From: Adiantum capillus-veneris
Taxonomy: Eukaryota; Streptophyta; Polypodiopsida; Polypodiales; Pteridaceae
Assembly (NCBI GenBank): GCA_014529385.2
Contig: CM043969.1
Span: 69,512,676-69,576,675 of the forward strand
Direction: 5' to 3'
Length of the DNA stretch: 64,000 nt
The notes beneath the pieces were generated by a model. The model worked only from the letters and a program-made list of their open reading frames with translations, searched no databases and had not been told where the DNA came from. Numbering within the stretch: the first letter of the stretch is position 1; every line of letters starts with the position of its first letter. The position numbers and the translations under genes were made by a program. Positions 44,101-58,500 of the stretch are shown here, piece after piece.

Positions 44101-46872
44101 AGCAGTCTTGTACACATCCTCTGATCTAATGCGGATCTGATGGTACCCACTCTTTAGATCTATCCTGCTAAACATAGCTGCTCCTTCTAATTTGTCCATA
44201 ATATCATCAATTCTAGGTATAGGAAACCTATTCTTGATGGTATTCTTGTTCAGTGCACGGTAGTCGATGCACATACGCCATGAGCCATCCTTTTTCTGCA
44301 CCAACAACACTGGAGAACAGAATGGAGATGAATTGGGCTGAATCAGCCCTTTTTCTAACAACTCCTGTACTTGGCCCATTATCTCTTTCTGCTGAGCCGC
44401 ACTAACCCTGTACGGAGGCTTATTTGGTGGGCTACTGCCTGGCACCAAATCTATCGCATGGTCCTCGGGTCTCTCTGGCGGTAATTGAGACGGTAATGAA
44501 TCGGAAAAACAGTCACTATACTGTTGTAAAAACATTGACCTTTCTCTATCTAGCACAGATAAATTTGATTCATCACAATCTGACACTTCACGTGCAAAAA
44601 ACCAAGTACGCAGAAAGATGCTTTTTCATTACAGAAGTAATAGCAGAAGCTGATACAGTAGGAATAGACTCCCCTTTAAGCTTACATCCAGAATGTGAGT
44701 CTTTCCCCTGCTCTGTACAGTGATCTTTTTGTTGTAGGCATCCATGATTCCCTGTACACGAAACAACCAAGGAATACCTAACAACACATCACATCCGTCC
44801 AGTGGCATGATGTAAAATTCTTCAGCATCTACATAGGACTGGATATGTAGACGCAACTTTCCAATGATGGGTGTCACAGCCTCTGTATGGCCAGGACATG
44901 CCAAACCTGCCTCTGCTGTATACCCCATCTCTTCAGGTCTGATTCCCAACTTTGAAGCCAATTCTGGGGAAATAAAGTTGGCTTTGGCACCTGGATCAAA
45001 GAAGATAAGCACTGTTTGATCCCTAACCTTTCCCCATGCTCTGCAAAGCTCACTTGCATCTGAATTTGGCTTGTCGCCCACCATATCTGGCACTAGACCA
45101 GCCATGGGCTTCTTTCCCTTCCTGTCCTCCTTGTCTTCAGAATCAGCTGGCCTTTTCTTTGTAGGACAGTTGTAAGCAATGTGGCCAGGCTGCTCACATA
45201 TAAAGCATTTGTTCTCTGTCCTCAGGACCTTCTTTTGCTCTTCTGACTTGCGAGGAAAACGTCTTTTCCATTTCTTTGCTGGTCCTTTTTCTGATTCAGC
45301 CGTAGCTTTGTCTTTCCCTGCGTTGGCTGACTCCTGAGTCCCTTTAGGAGCCTCATTGGGAACGTGCTTCTTGGCTGAATTTTTCTTGCCTGATCCTGCC
45401 TTGACGCCAGTGTTAAATTCACAATCTTCTCCCTTGAGCAAACCATTGCCAGTGTTTGCTACCTCGATGAGCTGCGTCAAAGTAGTGACTTTTGTCTTCG
45501 TACAGTACTTTCTTAATCCTTTAGGTAGGCCACAACAGTATTTTTCAATCTGTTCTGTCAATGGCACAAACCTATAGGAAGTTACTGGAAGTAGAGCTTT
45601 CCAAAACTTCCGATTGTAATCATCCAGATTTCTGCAAGTGGCAGCATTAAGCTAGTGCCATTCTGTCATGACATCTGCTTCGAAATCATCAGATAACCAT
45701 GCTGCTGCAAAAATCTGCTTGAAGTAAATCCATGTGGACGGAGCTTGCTCTTGAAGCAATAAAGTTGTCCACCATTGTCCCGCATTCCCTGTCAAGAAAG
45801 TGGCTGCCTTGCGGACCTTTGAAGCCTCTGTAAAGTTTCCCCCTGCATAGGCCTTGTCAAACTGTTGGAGGAATGAAAGAGCCTTCTTCCTGTCATCAAA
45901 CCCTGTAAAGGTCGTGAATGACACTCCTTTGCCACCTTCTTTGTACGGAGTTGGCCTCTCCAACGGCGTTAAATTGTCATATGGAAGTGACTGAAACATG
46001 GGAACACTAATAGGGTTCATCTGTGTTCCTTGGCCGCTATTAACTTGACCTGGAAATGCCATATTTGGCTGCTGATTTGTAATTCCAGCCATACCAAAAT
46101 TTGCTTGTGGCATCCCAAATTGTCCCTGAGTGCTTTGAAACCCTGGTTGCATACCCATGACACTGTACATGGGGTTAGGCATCATCGTTTGAGCACCCCC
46201 AAACACTGTTCCTGGCGTATAAAACTGATTTCCAGGTGCATGACCAGCCATGCTCTGAAATACCGATCCACCTCCAAAATAGCCAGGGTGTACTGAAGGT
46301 GGTGGGAAGACCTGTTGCATAGCCTGTAGGTTGCTTCCCTGCCCATTAGAACCAGCTATAGGCTGCTGAAAGGTGGCGGGCTGAATTGGTACAGCTTGAA
46401 AAACTGGCATCTCAGCCACCTGTTCTTGCACCTTAGGTATACGTTGTGGAGACTGCATGTTCTCCGTCAAGTGTGCAGGTGTTTCCATTGACTGTGCGGT
46501 ATGAATCACCTGTGCTCGAGCCTTAACAGGCTTTTGAATATGATCCAGTGACCCAACTTGCTGAGACGGAACAGGAGGTTGCAGAAAGGCTAAAAACCTT
46601 GGGTTCTGCATTACTTGTGTGAACATAGCCACAGCAGTAGCTAACTGGGTCCTGAATATATCATCATCAGTCTGTGGTGGTCTTGAGGACTCACCCACTT
46701 CATGTGTCTGTTGACCCTGTGAAGAGGAAACCTCTTCAGTCACATCATCTGGTCTGTCAGCCATAATTACAATTCCCTGTGTCTGGTCTATGATCCCCTG
46801 TGTCTTCAAGCCCAAAACTGACCAAGGCTCACTTCTATGGGAAAAAGTGATTTAATCCCGTCGATGGAACCA
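41162..46872 (-). mobile_element. internal region 1 of array (broken gag-pol)
   Basis: 5711 bp. A purine tract lies at the left edge just inside LTR1 and a primer-binding site at the right edge (46854-46872). Between them a gag-pol region (about 41744-46815) has all domains of the family present in order. It is broken in about five places. It shares at least one break with internal 2 that internal 3 lacks. Confidence 0.92.
46854..46872 (-). other. primer-binding site, tRNA not identified
   Basis: The minus strand reads TGGTTCCATCGACGGGATT directly inside the LTR. It begins TGG as expected for a site matching a tRNA 3' CCA end, but it is not the common initiator-Met type. The same site occurs at 54036-54054 and 61221-61239. 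Confidence 0.7.
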
Positions 46873-48344
46873 TGTAACCGGCCTGTATGATCCAAAAAGG
46901 GCGGTAGACTTTACTTTAAACCTTGATTTAGCTTTCACCCATTATTAGTCGTCTATTTTACTTGTATTTTCAAGACACAACAAAGGGGAGAGGGATACAG
47001 GTTGCTAGATTGCACCTGTATGAGTAGACGGACACCAGATTGGCCCCTAACTTAGGCGCCCCTTTCGGTATTTCTTTATTGTTCAAAAGAGGGAATAAAC
47101 GCTGTGGTTCCTACAAGCTGCCCCGCACAAACTCGGCTGAATTTCCACTGTTCCAGCCCGATTTCGGCAGCATAACTGTACTAGAACCCTTCACGGTCAG
47201 TATTCCCACGCATTGACTGACTTTCCCGACGCATACGGGCACTTTGCAAAACCTGGCGAGAATCTGCAGCACGCTGAATTCTCTGTTTTCAGCCCTGAAA
47301 ATGCGCCAGATCGCCTGTACAGCGGTCCCCTTGCGTCCCCGAACCTCCTGGGGTATTAGGGTCCGTTTAGGGCCAAAACCCTAAACCTGCAAAAATACAC
47401 AGCAGGCTGTAATTCACTGTTTCGGGCTCCGTTCCGCGTGCCGGTCGCATCCCTAGCAAGTCCTCGAGCTCCCGCACCTGTAGGGCTACTTGCCCTTTGA
47501 ATCGGACGAGATTTCTGGCGTGAAACCTCTCCGAATTCACCTGTACCTGCGGGGGGATTAGCCGCTAGCTAATCCAGTACCTGTGCAAGAGGCTCTTGCC
47601 TCGGCAATCGCGCATGAACCCACACAACTGTACATTGGTCAAATGAAGAGCCCACTAGAGGGGCATAACATACTGCCAAAGGGGAGAGAGAGGGCAGTGC
47701 GTAGCGTGCAGGGCATCACTCCTGGCACCGCACTGTGCATAAGAGGGAAAGCAAGCACTCCATAGCTCTTAACCTGTGACCAAATCAGCAAATGAGCCCT
47801 TCTTCCCTTCAAATTCAGCGCCAACTCCTTGCATTGGAAACTGCACCAGAATGTGCCACTTGGCACATTTACAAGCATTTTCCCGTTTCGGGGTTGCCGC
47901 CTAAAAATATCCCAACCGGTTGCCCAGTTGACTTCACGGCAGAGTAAGAAAATGTTCCCTTTGTCATTCCGGAGGTAATGACGCCAACACATTTTCAGGT
48001 CCCAAAATAGCAGTTCCCTAAATTTTAGGAGATGCTGCCATTGTATCTTTCTAGTCATCCGACCCTCTTTGTACACTGCGGCCACATCCCAAAACTGAAA
48101 TGTAGCCTCTGTAGCAAAGGATTCCACTTTGGCTAGTCAATGACCCCACTTGGCTAACCATAGTCCTTGTCCAACCTTAGTGCTCTCTTGCCCTCAGGCC
48201 TGGACTCCCTCTGGACAGTTCCACACTAGCTATGCAATGCAGGGCAGTTAGATTTCCCGAGGGGTGTTTCCAAAAAGTGAAAGTAAATAGATAATAAGAA
48301 AGAAATCAACAAAAAGGATAGATAGTAGTCACACGCTGGTGACA
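46873..48344 (-). repeat. LTR2 of array
   Basis: 1472 bp. It serves as 5' LTR for internal 1 and 3' LTR for internal 2. Nearly identical to LTR3 and LTR4. Confidence 0.95.
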
Positions 48345-51300
48345 TACCCCCCTCTTGAAATCTCAAACGTCCTCGTTTGCATCTATGTCGTACAAGCTCC
48401 TAGTCAACATTGATGTATTCAACACCTGTCGACACATGTACGACACATACATGCTCATTGTCAACCCTGGTGTATTCAACACCTCGTCGACTCATGTATT
48501 GCCTGCGTGTGAACCCTGTCCCAATGACATAGTGGTAGCTTCGCACTCTGCCATTGCTTTGAGTCACTAACTTTCCAATGACAAAATGATAGCTGCACAT
48601 TTTGCCACTGTCTTATCGTACACGTTGGATCCCGTAACACTTTCGAGCATACCCAAACCGACAGTTTAAGAATGCAGTTACACATGTACTCTTCAATAGA
48701 AGCAATCACTGTATCCTTGACAAACTGACAAGAAATACTCACTTCTATAGCACTAACCAAACTTTTGGACATTCCATAAGAGCAATTGCCAAACTGACAA
48801 TCTGTACAGCTCTAACATTCATGTAACAGGTATTTGATTTGAGCTCACTTTAAATACCATGTACATCATTTGTTTCAGAAGCCATTGTCACATTGACAAT
48901 CCATGTAGCTTTGAAACTCAAGGGGTCAAGGTAGGTTGCAAATCGAAGGCTTCCAGGTAAAGTGATAACACAGTTGGTGACTCTGCAATGGATAGTTTCT
49001 GAACTTTACCAAGTAACGCCTCGCAACCTTGCCTTTCACTTTCCTTTCTTTGTGTGCCAAAATCTGTTCAGGGAGCAAGATCTCGTCAAGTTCCTCGACT
49101 TCCGGCTGATCTTCAGCTGGCATATCTTCTGGCACATCACCCACATAGGGTCTGAGAAGACTCACATGAAACGCATTGTGAATCTTCCAACTGTCAGGCA
49201 ATTTCAGCCTATATGCAACATCACTGATTATGTCGCACACTTGAAAAGGCCCATAGTAACGCATGCTGAGCTTTGGAAACAGTCTTTCCTTGCCCTTCAT
49301 CTTCTTTAACCTTGCCTTTTCAAACCGTAGAAGCACCCAATCACCAAGTGAATATACCACTTCACGACGGTGACGATCAGCTGCTTTCTTTGCTTTGCCT
49401 GAGTCCTTTCTAAGGCCACTTTGACCTTCTTGTACATTTCATCCATGTCTTGAACATACTTATCTGCTTCAAATATCTTGTCCTTTGTATGCAGTATGGG
49501 AGGAACTTTCTTGCCACCTTCAACTATCTCAAAAGGTGCCTTGCCAGTTGATGAATGCACTGTATTATTGTATGCATACTCCACCAATGGCAAATACTGC
49601 TCCCACTTTCCTTTATGCTCTGACACATAGCACTTCAGCAGATCTAGGACAGTAGAATTTGCCTCTTCTGACTGCCCATCTGTTTGAGGATGAAATGACG
49701 AAGAGAATTTGAGCGTGGTACCCATATTCTCAAACAAGCCTCTCCAGAACAAACTAGTCATGCGTGGATCACGGTCGCTAATAATCGACTGTGGCATGCC
49801 ATGATACTTGAAAATATTGCTCATAAACAAGCGTGCCATCTGATCTGGCTTTATCTTCTTCCTGACAGGAATAAAATGAGCCTGTTTGCTGAATCTGCAA
49901 ATAATGGTCCAAATACCATCATTTCCTGTCTGCGTTCTTGGAAGATCAAAGATAAAATCCATAGCAATACTTTCCCATGGTTTATCTGGAATAGGTAGTG
50001 GTTGCAATAACCCTGGTGCCTTTTGCCTGTCAAACTTGACCTTTTGGCATATTAGGCATTCTCGCACAAAGGCATCCACATCCCTTCTCAATGTAGGCCA
50101 ATAGAAGAATGTCTCAACCGCTTTAACTGTAGCATCGATACCACGATGCCCTGCATACGGTGGGACATGACTCTCTTCCATAACTTTGCGTCGCAATGGC
50201 TTTGTGACACACAATCTGCCATGCATCATCATGAACCCGTCTTTAAGAAGATAGTGTTCATGACGTTGTCCATCCCTTAGTTGCTCGAAGACCCTTGCAA
50301 AATCTTCATCATTTGCATACTGTTCTCTCATATCATCAAGTTCATGATGATAAGGAATCGACACAGCTGAAATTTGTGGCTTCCTTGACAAGGCATCAGC
50401 CACAACGTTCTTCTTGCCTTCCACATGCACAATCTGAAAATGGAACATGGACAAGATATTTGCCCATTGCATATGCTTCTCAGATAACTTTGTCTGTGTC
50501 AAGAAGTATCGCAAGGTCTGATGATCCGTTTGGACAACGAAATCTGCACCTAGCAGGTAGTGTTTCCAACTTAAGAGCGCATGAATCACAGCCAGTAACT
50601 CTTTCTCATAGACCTGCATGGTCATCTCTGGCCCTTGCAAAATTCTGCTCTCATAGGCTACTACCCTGCCATCTTGCATTAGCACAGCACCAATGCTACT
50701 ACCGCAGGCGTCACACTGGACCACAAATGACTTCCTAAGATCTGGCAACACAATGATTGGATCTGAAGTCATCTTTTCCTTTAAGAGATTAAAAGCTGAA
50801 ATCTCTTTTTGTGTCCATCTAAAGGTGACTGCCTTCTTTTGAAGAGCATGTAAAGGTGAAGCAATCTCAGCAAAATTTCGGATAAACCTTCTGTAATAGG
50901 AGCATAGTCCCAAAAAGCTTCGGACATCATGCACCGTCTTCAAATTTGGCCATGACTTGATCGCTTCGACTTTTGCAGGATCCATTCTGACACCGTCCTT
51001 TGAGACAATGTGTCCCAGAAAGTGAATCTCTTCCAGAAAAAACTCACTTTTCTTTGCATTGATGAGCAACCTATGACTGTGTAGCTCTTTGAACACAATG
51101 GCCAAGTGATGCCTATGCTCCTCTTCATTCTTTGAATAGACTATCATGTCATCAAAGAACGTACCAACAAACTGCTGGTGTGGACGGAAAATTCTGTCCA
51201 TCATCCTATTGAATGTAGCAGGAGCATTTGTGAGACCAAAGGGCATCACTAAAAATTCGTAAAGGCCAAACGTTGTTCTAAAAGCAGTCTTGTACACATC

Positions 51301-54054
51301 CTCTGATCTAATGCGGATCTGATGGTACCCACTCTTTAGATCTATCCTGCTAAACATAGCTGCTCCTTCTAATTTGTCCATAATATCATCAATTCTAGGT
51401 ATAGGAAACCTATTCTTGATGGTATTCTTGTTCAGTGCACGGTAGTCGATGCACATACGCCATGAGCCATCCTTTTTCTGCACCAACAACACTGGAGAAC
51501 AGAATGGAGATGAATTGGGCTGAATCAGCCCTTTTTCTAACAACTCCTGTACTTGGCCCATTATCTCTTTCTGCTGAGCCGCACTAACCCTGTACGGAGG
51601 CTTATTTGGTGGGCTACTGCCTGGCACCAAATCTATCGCATGGTCCTCGGGTCTCTCTGGCGGTAATTGAGACGGTAATGAATCGGAAAAACAGTCACTA
51701 TACTGTTGTAAAAACATTGACCTTTCTCTATCTAGCACAGATAAATTTGATTCATCACAATCTGACACTTCACGTGCAAAAACCAAGTACGCAGAAAGAT
51801 GCTTTTTCATTACAGAAGTAATAGCAGAAGCTGATACAGTAGGAATAGACTCCCCTTTAAGCTTTACATCCAGAATGTGAGTCTTTCCCCTGCTCTGTAC
51901 AGTGATCTTTTTGTTGTAGGCATCCATGATTCCCTGTACACGAAACAACCAAGGAATACCTAACAACACATCACATCCGTCCAGTGGCATGATGTAAAAT
52001 TCTTCAGCATCTACATAGGACTGGATATGTAGACGCAACTTTCCAATGATGGGTGTCACAGCCTCTGTATGGCCAGGACATGCCAAACCTGCCTCTGCTG
52101 TATACCCCATCTCTTCAGGTCTGATTCCCAACTTTGAAGCCAATTCTGGGGAAATAAAGTTGGCTTTGGCACCTGGATCAAAGAAGATAAGCACTGTTTG
52201 ATCCCTAACCTTTCCCCATGCTCTGCAAAGCTCACTTGCATCTGAATTTGGCTTGTCGCCCACCATATCTGGCACTAGACCAGCCATGGGCTTCTTTCCC
52301 TTCCTGTCCTCCTTGTCTTCAGAATCAGCTGGCCTTTTCTTTGTAGGACAGTTGTAAGCAATGTGGCCAGGCTGCTCACATATAAAGCATTTGTTCTCTG
52401 TCCTCAGGACCTTCTTTTGCTCTTCTGACTTGCGAGGAAAACGTCTTTTCCATTTCTTTGCTGGTCCTTTTTCTGATTCAGCCGTAGCTTTGTCTTTCCC
52501 TGCGTTGGCTGACTCCTGAGTCCCTTTAGGAGCCTCATTGGGAACGTGCTTCTTGGCTGAATTTTTCTTGCCTGATCCTGCCTTGACGCCAATGTTAAAT
52601 TCACAATCTTCTCCCTTGAGCAAACCATTGCCAGTGTTTGCTACCTCGATGAGCTGCGTCAAAGTAGTGACTTTTGTCTTCGTACAGTACTTTCTTAATC
52701 CTTTAGGTAGGCCACAACAGTATTTTTCAATCTGTTCTGTCAATGGCACAAACCTATAGGAAGTTACTGGAAGTAGAGCTTTCCAAAACTTCCGATTGTA
52801 ATCATCCAGATTTCTGCAAGTGGCAGCATTAAGCTAGTGCCATTCTGTCATGACATCTGCTTCGAAATCATCAGATAACCATGCTGCTGCAAAAATCTGC
52901 TTGAAGTAAATCCATGTGGACGGAGCTTGCCCTTGAAGCAATAAAGTTGTCCACCATTGTCCCGCATTCCCTGTCAAGAAAGTGGCTGCCTTGCGGACCT
53001 TTGAAGCCTCTGTAAAGTTTCCCCCTGCATAGGCCTTGTCAAACTGTTGGAGGAATGAAAGAGCCTTCTTCCTGTCATCAAACCCTGTAAAGGTCGTGAA
53101 TGACACTCCTTTGCCACCTTCTTTGTACGGAGTTGGCCTCTCCAACGGCGTTAAATTGTCATATGGAAGTGACTGAAACATGGGAACACTAATAGGGTTC
53201 ATCTGTGTTCCTTGGCCGCTATTAACTTGACCTGGAAATGCCATATTTGGCTGCTGATTTGTAATTCCAGCCATACCAAAATTTGCTTGTGGCATCCCAA
53301 ATTGTCCCTGAGTGCTTTGAAACCCTGGTTGCATACCCATGACACTGTACATGGGGTTAGGCATCATCGTTTGAGCACCCCCAAACACTGTTCCTGGCGT
53401 ATAAAACTGATTTCCAGGTGCATGACCAGCCATGCTCTGAAATACCGATCCACCTCCAAAATAGCCAGGGTGTACTGAAGGTGGTGGGAAGACCTGTTGC
53501 ATAGCCTGTAGGTTGCTTCCCTGCCCATTAGAACCAGCTATAGGCTGCTGAAAGGTGGCGGGCTGAATTGGTACAGCTTGAAAAACTGGCATCTCAGCCA
53601 CCTGTTCTTGCACCTTAGGTATACGTTGTGGAGACTGCATGTTCTCCGTCAAGTGTGCAGGTGTTTCCATTGACTGTGCGGTATGAATCACCTGTGCTCG
53701 AGCCTTAACAGGCTTTTGAATATGATCCAGTGACCCAACTTGCTGAGACGGAACAGGAGGTTGCAGAAAGGCTAAAAACCTTGGGTTCTGCATTACTTGT
53801 GTGAACATAGCCACAGCAGTAGCTAACTGGGTCCTGAATATATCATCATCAGTCTGTGGTGGTCTTGAGGACTCACCCACTTCATGTGTCTGTTGACCCT
53901 GTGAAGAGGAAACCTCTTCAGTCACATCATCTGGTCTGTCAGCCATAATTACAATTCCCTGTGTCTGGTCTATGATCCCCTGTGTCTTCAAGCCCAAAAC
54001 TGACCAAGGCTCACTTCTATGGGAAAAAGTGATTTAATCCCGTCGATGGAACCA
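48345..54054 (-). mobile_element. internal region 2 of array (broken gag-pol)
   Basis: 5710 bp. Same layout as internal 1, with a gag-pol region at about 48926-53997. It is broken in about two places and otherwise close to internal 3. Confidence 0.93.
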
Positions 54055-55528
54055 TGTAACCGGCCTGTATGATCCAAAAAGGGCGGTAGACTTTACTTTA
54101 AACCTTGATTTAGCTTTCACCCATTATTAGTCGTCTATTTTACTTGTATTTTCAAGACACAACAAAGGGGAGAGGGATACAGGTTGCTAGATTGCACCTG
54201 TATGAGTAGACGGACACCAGATTGGCCCCTAACTTAGGCGCCCCTTTCGGTATTTCTTTATTGTTCAAAAGAGGGAATAAACGCTGTGGTTCCTACAAGC
54301 TGCCCCGCACAAACTCGGCTGAATTTCCACTGTTCCAGCCCGATTTCGGCAGCATAACTGTACTAGAACCCTTCACGGTCAGTATTCCCACGCATTGACT
54401 GACTTTCCCGACGCATACGGGCACTTTGCAAAACCTGGCGAGAATCTGCAGCACGCTGAATTCTCTGTTTTCAGCCCTGAAAATGCGCCAGATCGCCTGT
54501 ACAGCGGTCCCCTTGCGTCCCCGAACCTCCTGGGGGTATTAGGGTCCGTTTAGGGCCAAAACCCTAAACCTGCAAAAATACACAGCAGGCTGTAATTCAC
54601 TGTTTCGGGCTCCGTTCCGCGTGCCGGTCGCATCCCTAGCAAGTCCTCGAGCTCCCGCACCTGTAGGGCTACTTGCCCTTTGAATCGGACGAGATTTCTG
54701 GCGTGAAACCTCTCCGAATTCACCTGTACCTGCGGGGGGATTAGCCGCTAGCTAATCCAGTACCTGTGCAAGAGGCTCTTGCCTCGGCAATCGCGCATGA
54801 ACCCACACAACTGTACATTGGTCAAATGAAGAGCCCACTAGAGGGGCATAACATACTGCCAAAGGGGAGAGAGAGGGCAGTGCGTAGCGTGCAGGGCATC
54901 ACTCCTGGCACCGCACTGTGCATAAGAGGGAAAGCAAGCACTCCATAGCTCTTAACCTGTGACCAAATCAGCAAATGAGCCCTTCTTCCCTTCAAATTCA
55001 GCGCCAACTCCTTGCATTGGAAACTGCACCAGAATGTGCCACTTGGCACATTTACAAGCATTTTCCCGTTTCGGGGTTGCCGCCTAAAAATATCCCAACC
55101 GGTTGCCCAGTTGACTTCACGGCAGAGTAAGAAAATGTTCCCTTTGTCATTCCGGAGGTAATGACGCCAACACATTTTCAGGTCCCAAAATAGCAGTTCC
55201 CTAAATTTTAGGAGATGCTGCCATTGTATCTTTCTAGGTCATCCGACCCTTTTTGTACACTGCGGCCACATCCCAAAACTGAAATGTAGCCTCTGTAGCA
55301 AAGGATTCCACTTTGGCTAGTCAATGACCCCACTTGGCTAACCATAGTCCTTGTCCAACCTTAGTGCTCTCTTGCCCTCAGGCCTGGACTCCCTCTGGAC
55401 AGTTCCACACTAGCTATGCAATGCAGGGCAGTTAGATTTCCCGAGGGGTGTTTCCAAAAAGTGAAAGTAAATAGATAATAAGAAAGAAATCAACAAAAAG
55501 GATAGATAGTAGTCACACGCTGGTGACA
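54055..55528 (-). repeat. LTR3 of array
   Basis: 1474 bp, shared by internal 2 and internal 3. It is nearly identical to LTR2 and LTR4. Confidence 0.95.
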
Positions 55529-58500
55529 TACCCCCCTCTTGAAATCTCAAACGTCCTCGTTTGCATCTATGTCGTACAAGCTCCTAGTCAACATTGATGT
55601 ATTCAACACCTGTCGACACATGTACGACACATACATGCTCATTGTCAACCCTGGTGTATTCAACACCTCGTCGACTCATGTATTGCCTGCGTGTGAACCC
55701 TGTCCCAATGACATAGTGGTAGCTTCGCACTCTGCCATTGCTTTGAGTCACTAACTTTCCAATGACAAAATGATAGCTGCACATTTTGCCACTGTCTTAT
55801 CGTACACGTTGGATCCCGTAACACTTTCGAGCATACCCAAACCGACAGTTTAAGAATGCAGTTACACATGTACTCTTCAATAGAAGCAATCACTGTATCC
55901 TTGACAAACTGACAAGAAATACTCACTTCTATAGCACTAACCAAACTTTTGGACATTCCATAAGAGCAATTGCCAAACTGACAATCTGTACAGCTCTAAC
56001 ATTCATGTAACAGGTATTTGATTTGAGCTCACTTTAAATACCATGTACATCATTTGTTTCAGAAGCCATTGTCACATTGACAATCCATGTAGCTTTGAAA
56101 CTCAAGGGGTCAAGGTAGGTTGCAAATCGAAGGCTTCCAGGTAAAGTGATAACACAGTTGGTGACTCTGCAATGGATAGTTTCTGAACTTTACCAAGTAA
56201 CGCCTCGCAACCTTGCCTTTCACTTTCCTTTCTTTGTGTGCCAAAATCTGTTCAGGGAGCAAGATCTCGTCAAGTTCCTCGACTTCCGGCTGATCTTCAG
56301 CTGGCATATCTTCTGGCACATCACCCACATAGGGTCTGAGAAGACTCACATGAAACGCATTGTGAATCTTCCAACTGTCAGGCAATTTCAGCCTATATGC
56401 AACATCACTGATTATGTCGCACACTTGAAAAGGCCCATAGTAACGCATGCTGAGCTTTGGAAACAGTCTTTCCTTGCCCTTCATCTTCTTTAACCTTGCC
56501 TTTTCAAACCGTAGAAGCACCCAATCACCAAGTGAATATACCACTTCACGACGGTGACGATCAGCTGCTTTCTTTTGCTTTGCCTGAGTCCTTTCTAAGG
56601 CCACTTTGACCTTCTTGTACATTTCATCCATGTCTTGAACATACTTATCTGCTTCAAATATCTTGTCCTTTGTATGCAGTATGGGAGGAACTTTCTTGCC
56701 ACCTTCAACTATCTCAAAAGGTGCCTTGCCAGTTGATGAATGCACTGTATTATTGTATGCATACTCCACCAATGGCAAATACTGCTCCCACTTTCCTTTA
56801 TGCTCTGACACATAGCACTTCAGCAGATCTAGGACAGTAGAATTTGCCTCTTCTGACTGCCCATCTGTTTGAGGATGAAATGACGAAGAGAATTTGAGCG
56901 TGGTACCCATATTCTCAAACAAGCCTCTCCAGAACAAACTAGTCATGCGTGGATCACGGTCGCTAATAATCGACTGTGGCATGCCATGATACTTGAAAAT
57001 ATTGCTCATAAACAAGCGTGCCATCTGATCTGGCTTTATCTTCTTCCTGACAGGAATAAAATGAGCCTGTTTGCTGAATCTGCAAATAATGGTCCAAATA
57101 CCATCATTTCCTGTCTGCGTTCTTGGAAGATCAAAGATAAAATCCATAGCAATACTTTCCCATGGTTTATCTGGAATAGGTAGTGGTTGCAATAACCCTG
57201 GTGCCTTTTGCCTGTCAAACTTGACCTTTTGGCATATTAGGCATTCTCGCACAAAGGCATCCACATCCCTTCTCAATGTAGGCCAATAGAAGAATGTCTC
57301 AACCGCTTTAACTGTAGCATCGATACCACGATGCCCTGCATACGGTGGGACATGACTCTCTTCCATAACTTTGCGTCGCAATGGCTTTGTGACACACAAT
57401 CTGCCATGCATCATCATGAACCCGTCTTTAAGAAGATAGTGTTCATGACGTTGTCCATCCCTTAGTTGCTCGAAGACCCTTGCAAAATCTTCATCATTTG
57501 CATACTGTTCTCTCATATCATCAAGTTCATGATGATAAGGAATCGACACAGCTGAAATTTGTGGCTTCCTTGACAAGGCATCAGCCACAACGTTCTTCTT
57601 GCCTTCCACATGCACAATCTGAAAATGGAACATGGACAAGATATTTGCCCATTGCATATGCTTCTCAGATAACTTTGTCTGTGTCAAGAAGTATCGCAAG
57701 GTCTGATGATCCGTTTGGACAACGAAATCTGCACCTAGCAGGTAGTGTTTCCAACTTAAGAGCGCATGAATCACAGCCAGTAACTCTTTCTCATAGACCT
57801 GCATGGTCATCTCTGGCCCTTGCAAAATTCTGCTCTCATAGGCTACTACCCTGCCATCTTGCATTAGCACAGCACCAATGCTACTACCGCAGGCGTCACA
57901 CTGGACCACAAATGACTTCCTAAGATCTGGCAACACAATGACTGGATCTGAAGTCATCTTTTCCTTTAAGAGATTAAAAGCTGAAATCTCTTTTTGTGTC
58001 CATCTAAAGGTGACTGCCTTCTTTTGAAGAGCATGTAAAGGTGAAGCAATCTCAGCAAAATTTCGGATAAACCTTCTGTAATAGGAGCATAGTCCCAAAA
58101 AGCTTCGGACATCATGCACCGTCTTCAAATTTGGCCATGACTTGATCGCTTCGACTTTTGCAGGATCCATTCTGACACCGTCCTTTGAGACAATGTGTCC
58201 TAGAAAGTGAATCTCTTCCAGAAAAAACTCACTTTTCTTTGCATTGATGAGCAACCTATGACTGTGTAGCTCTTTGAACACAATGGCCAAGTGATGCCTA
58301 TGCTCCTCTTCATTCTTTGAATAGACTATCATGTCATCAAAGAACGTACCAACAAACTGCTGGTGTGGACGGAAAATTCTGTCCATCATCCTATTGAACG
58401 TAGCAGGAGCATTTGTGAGACCAAAGGGCATCACTAAAAATTCGTAAAGGCCAAACGTTGTTCTAAAAGCAGTCTTGTACACATCCTCTGATCTAATGCG

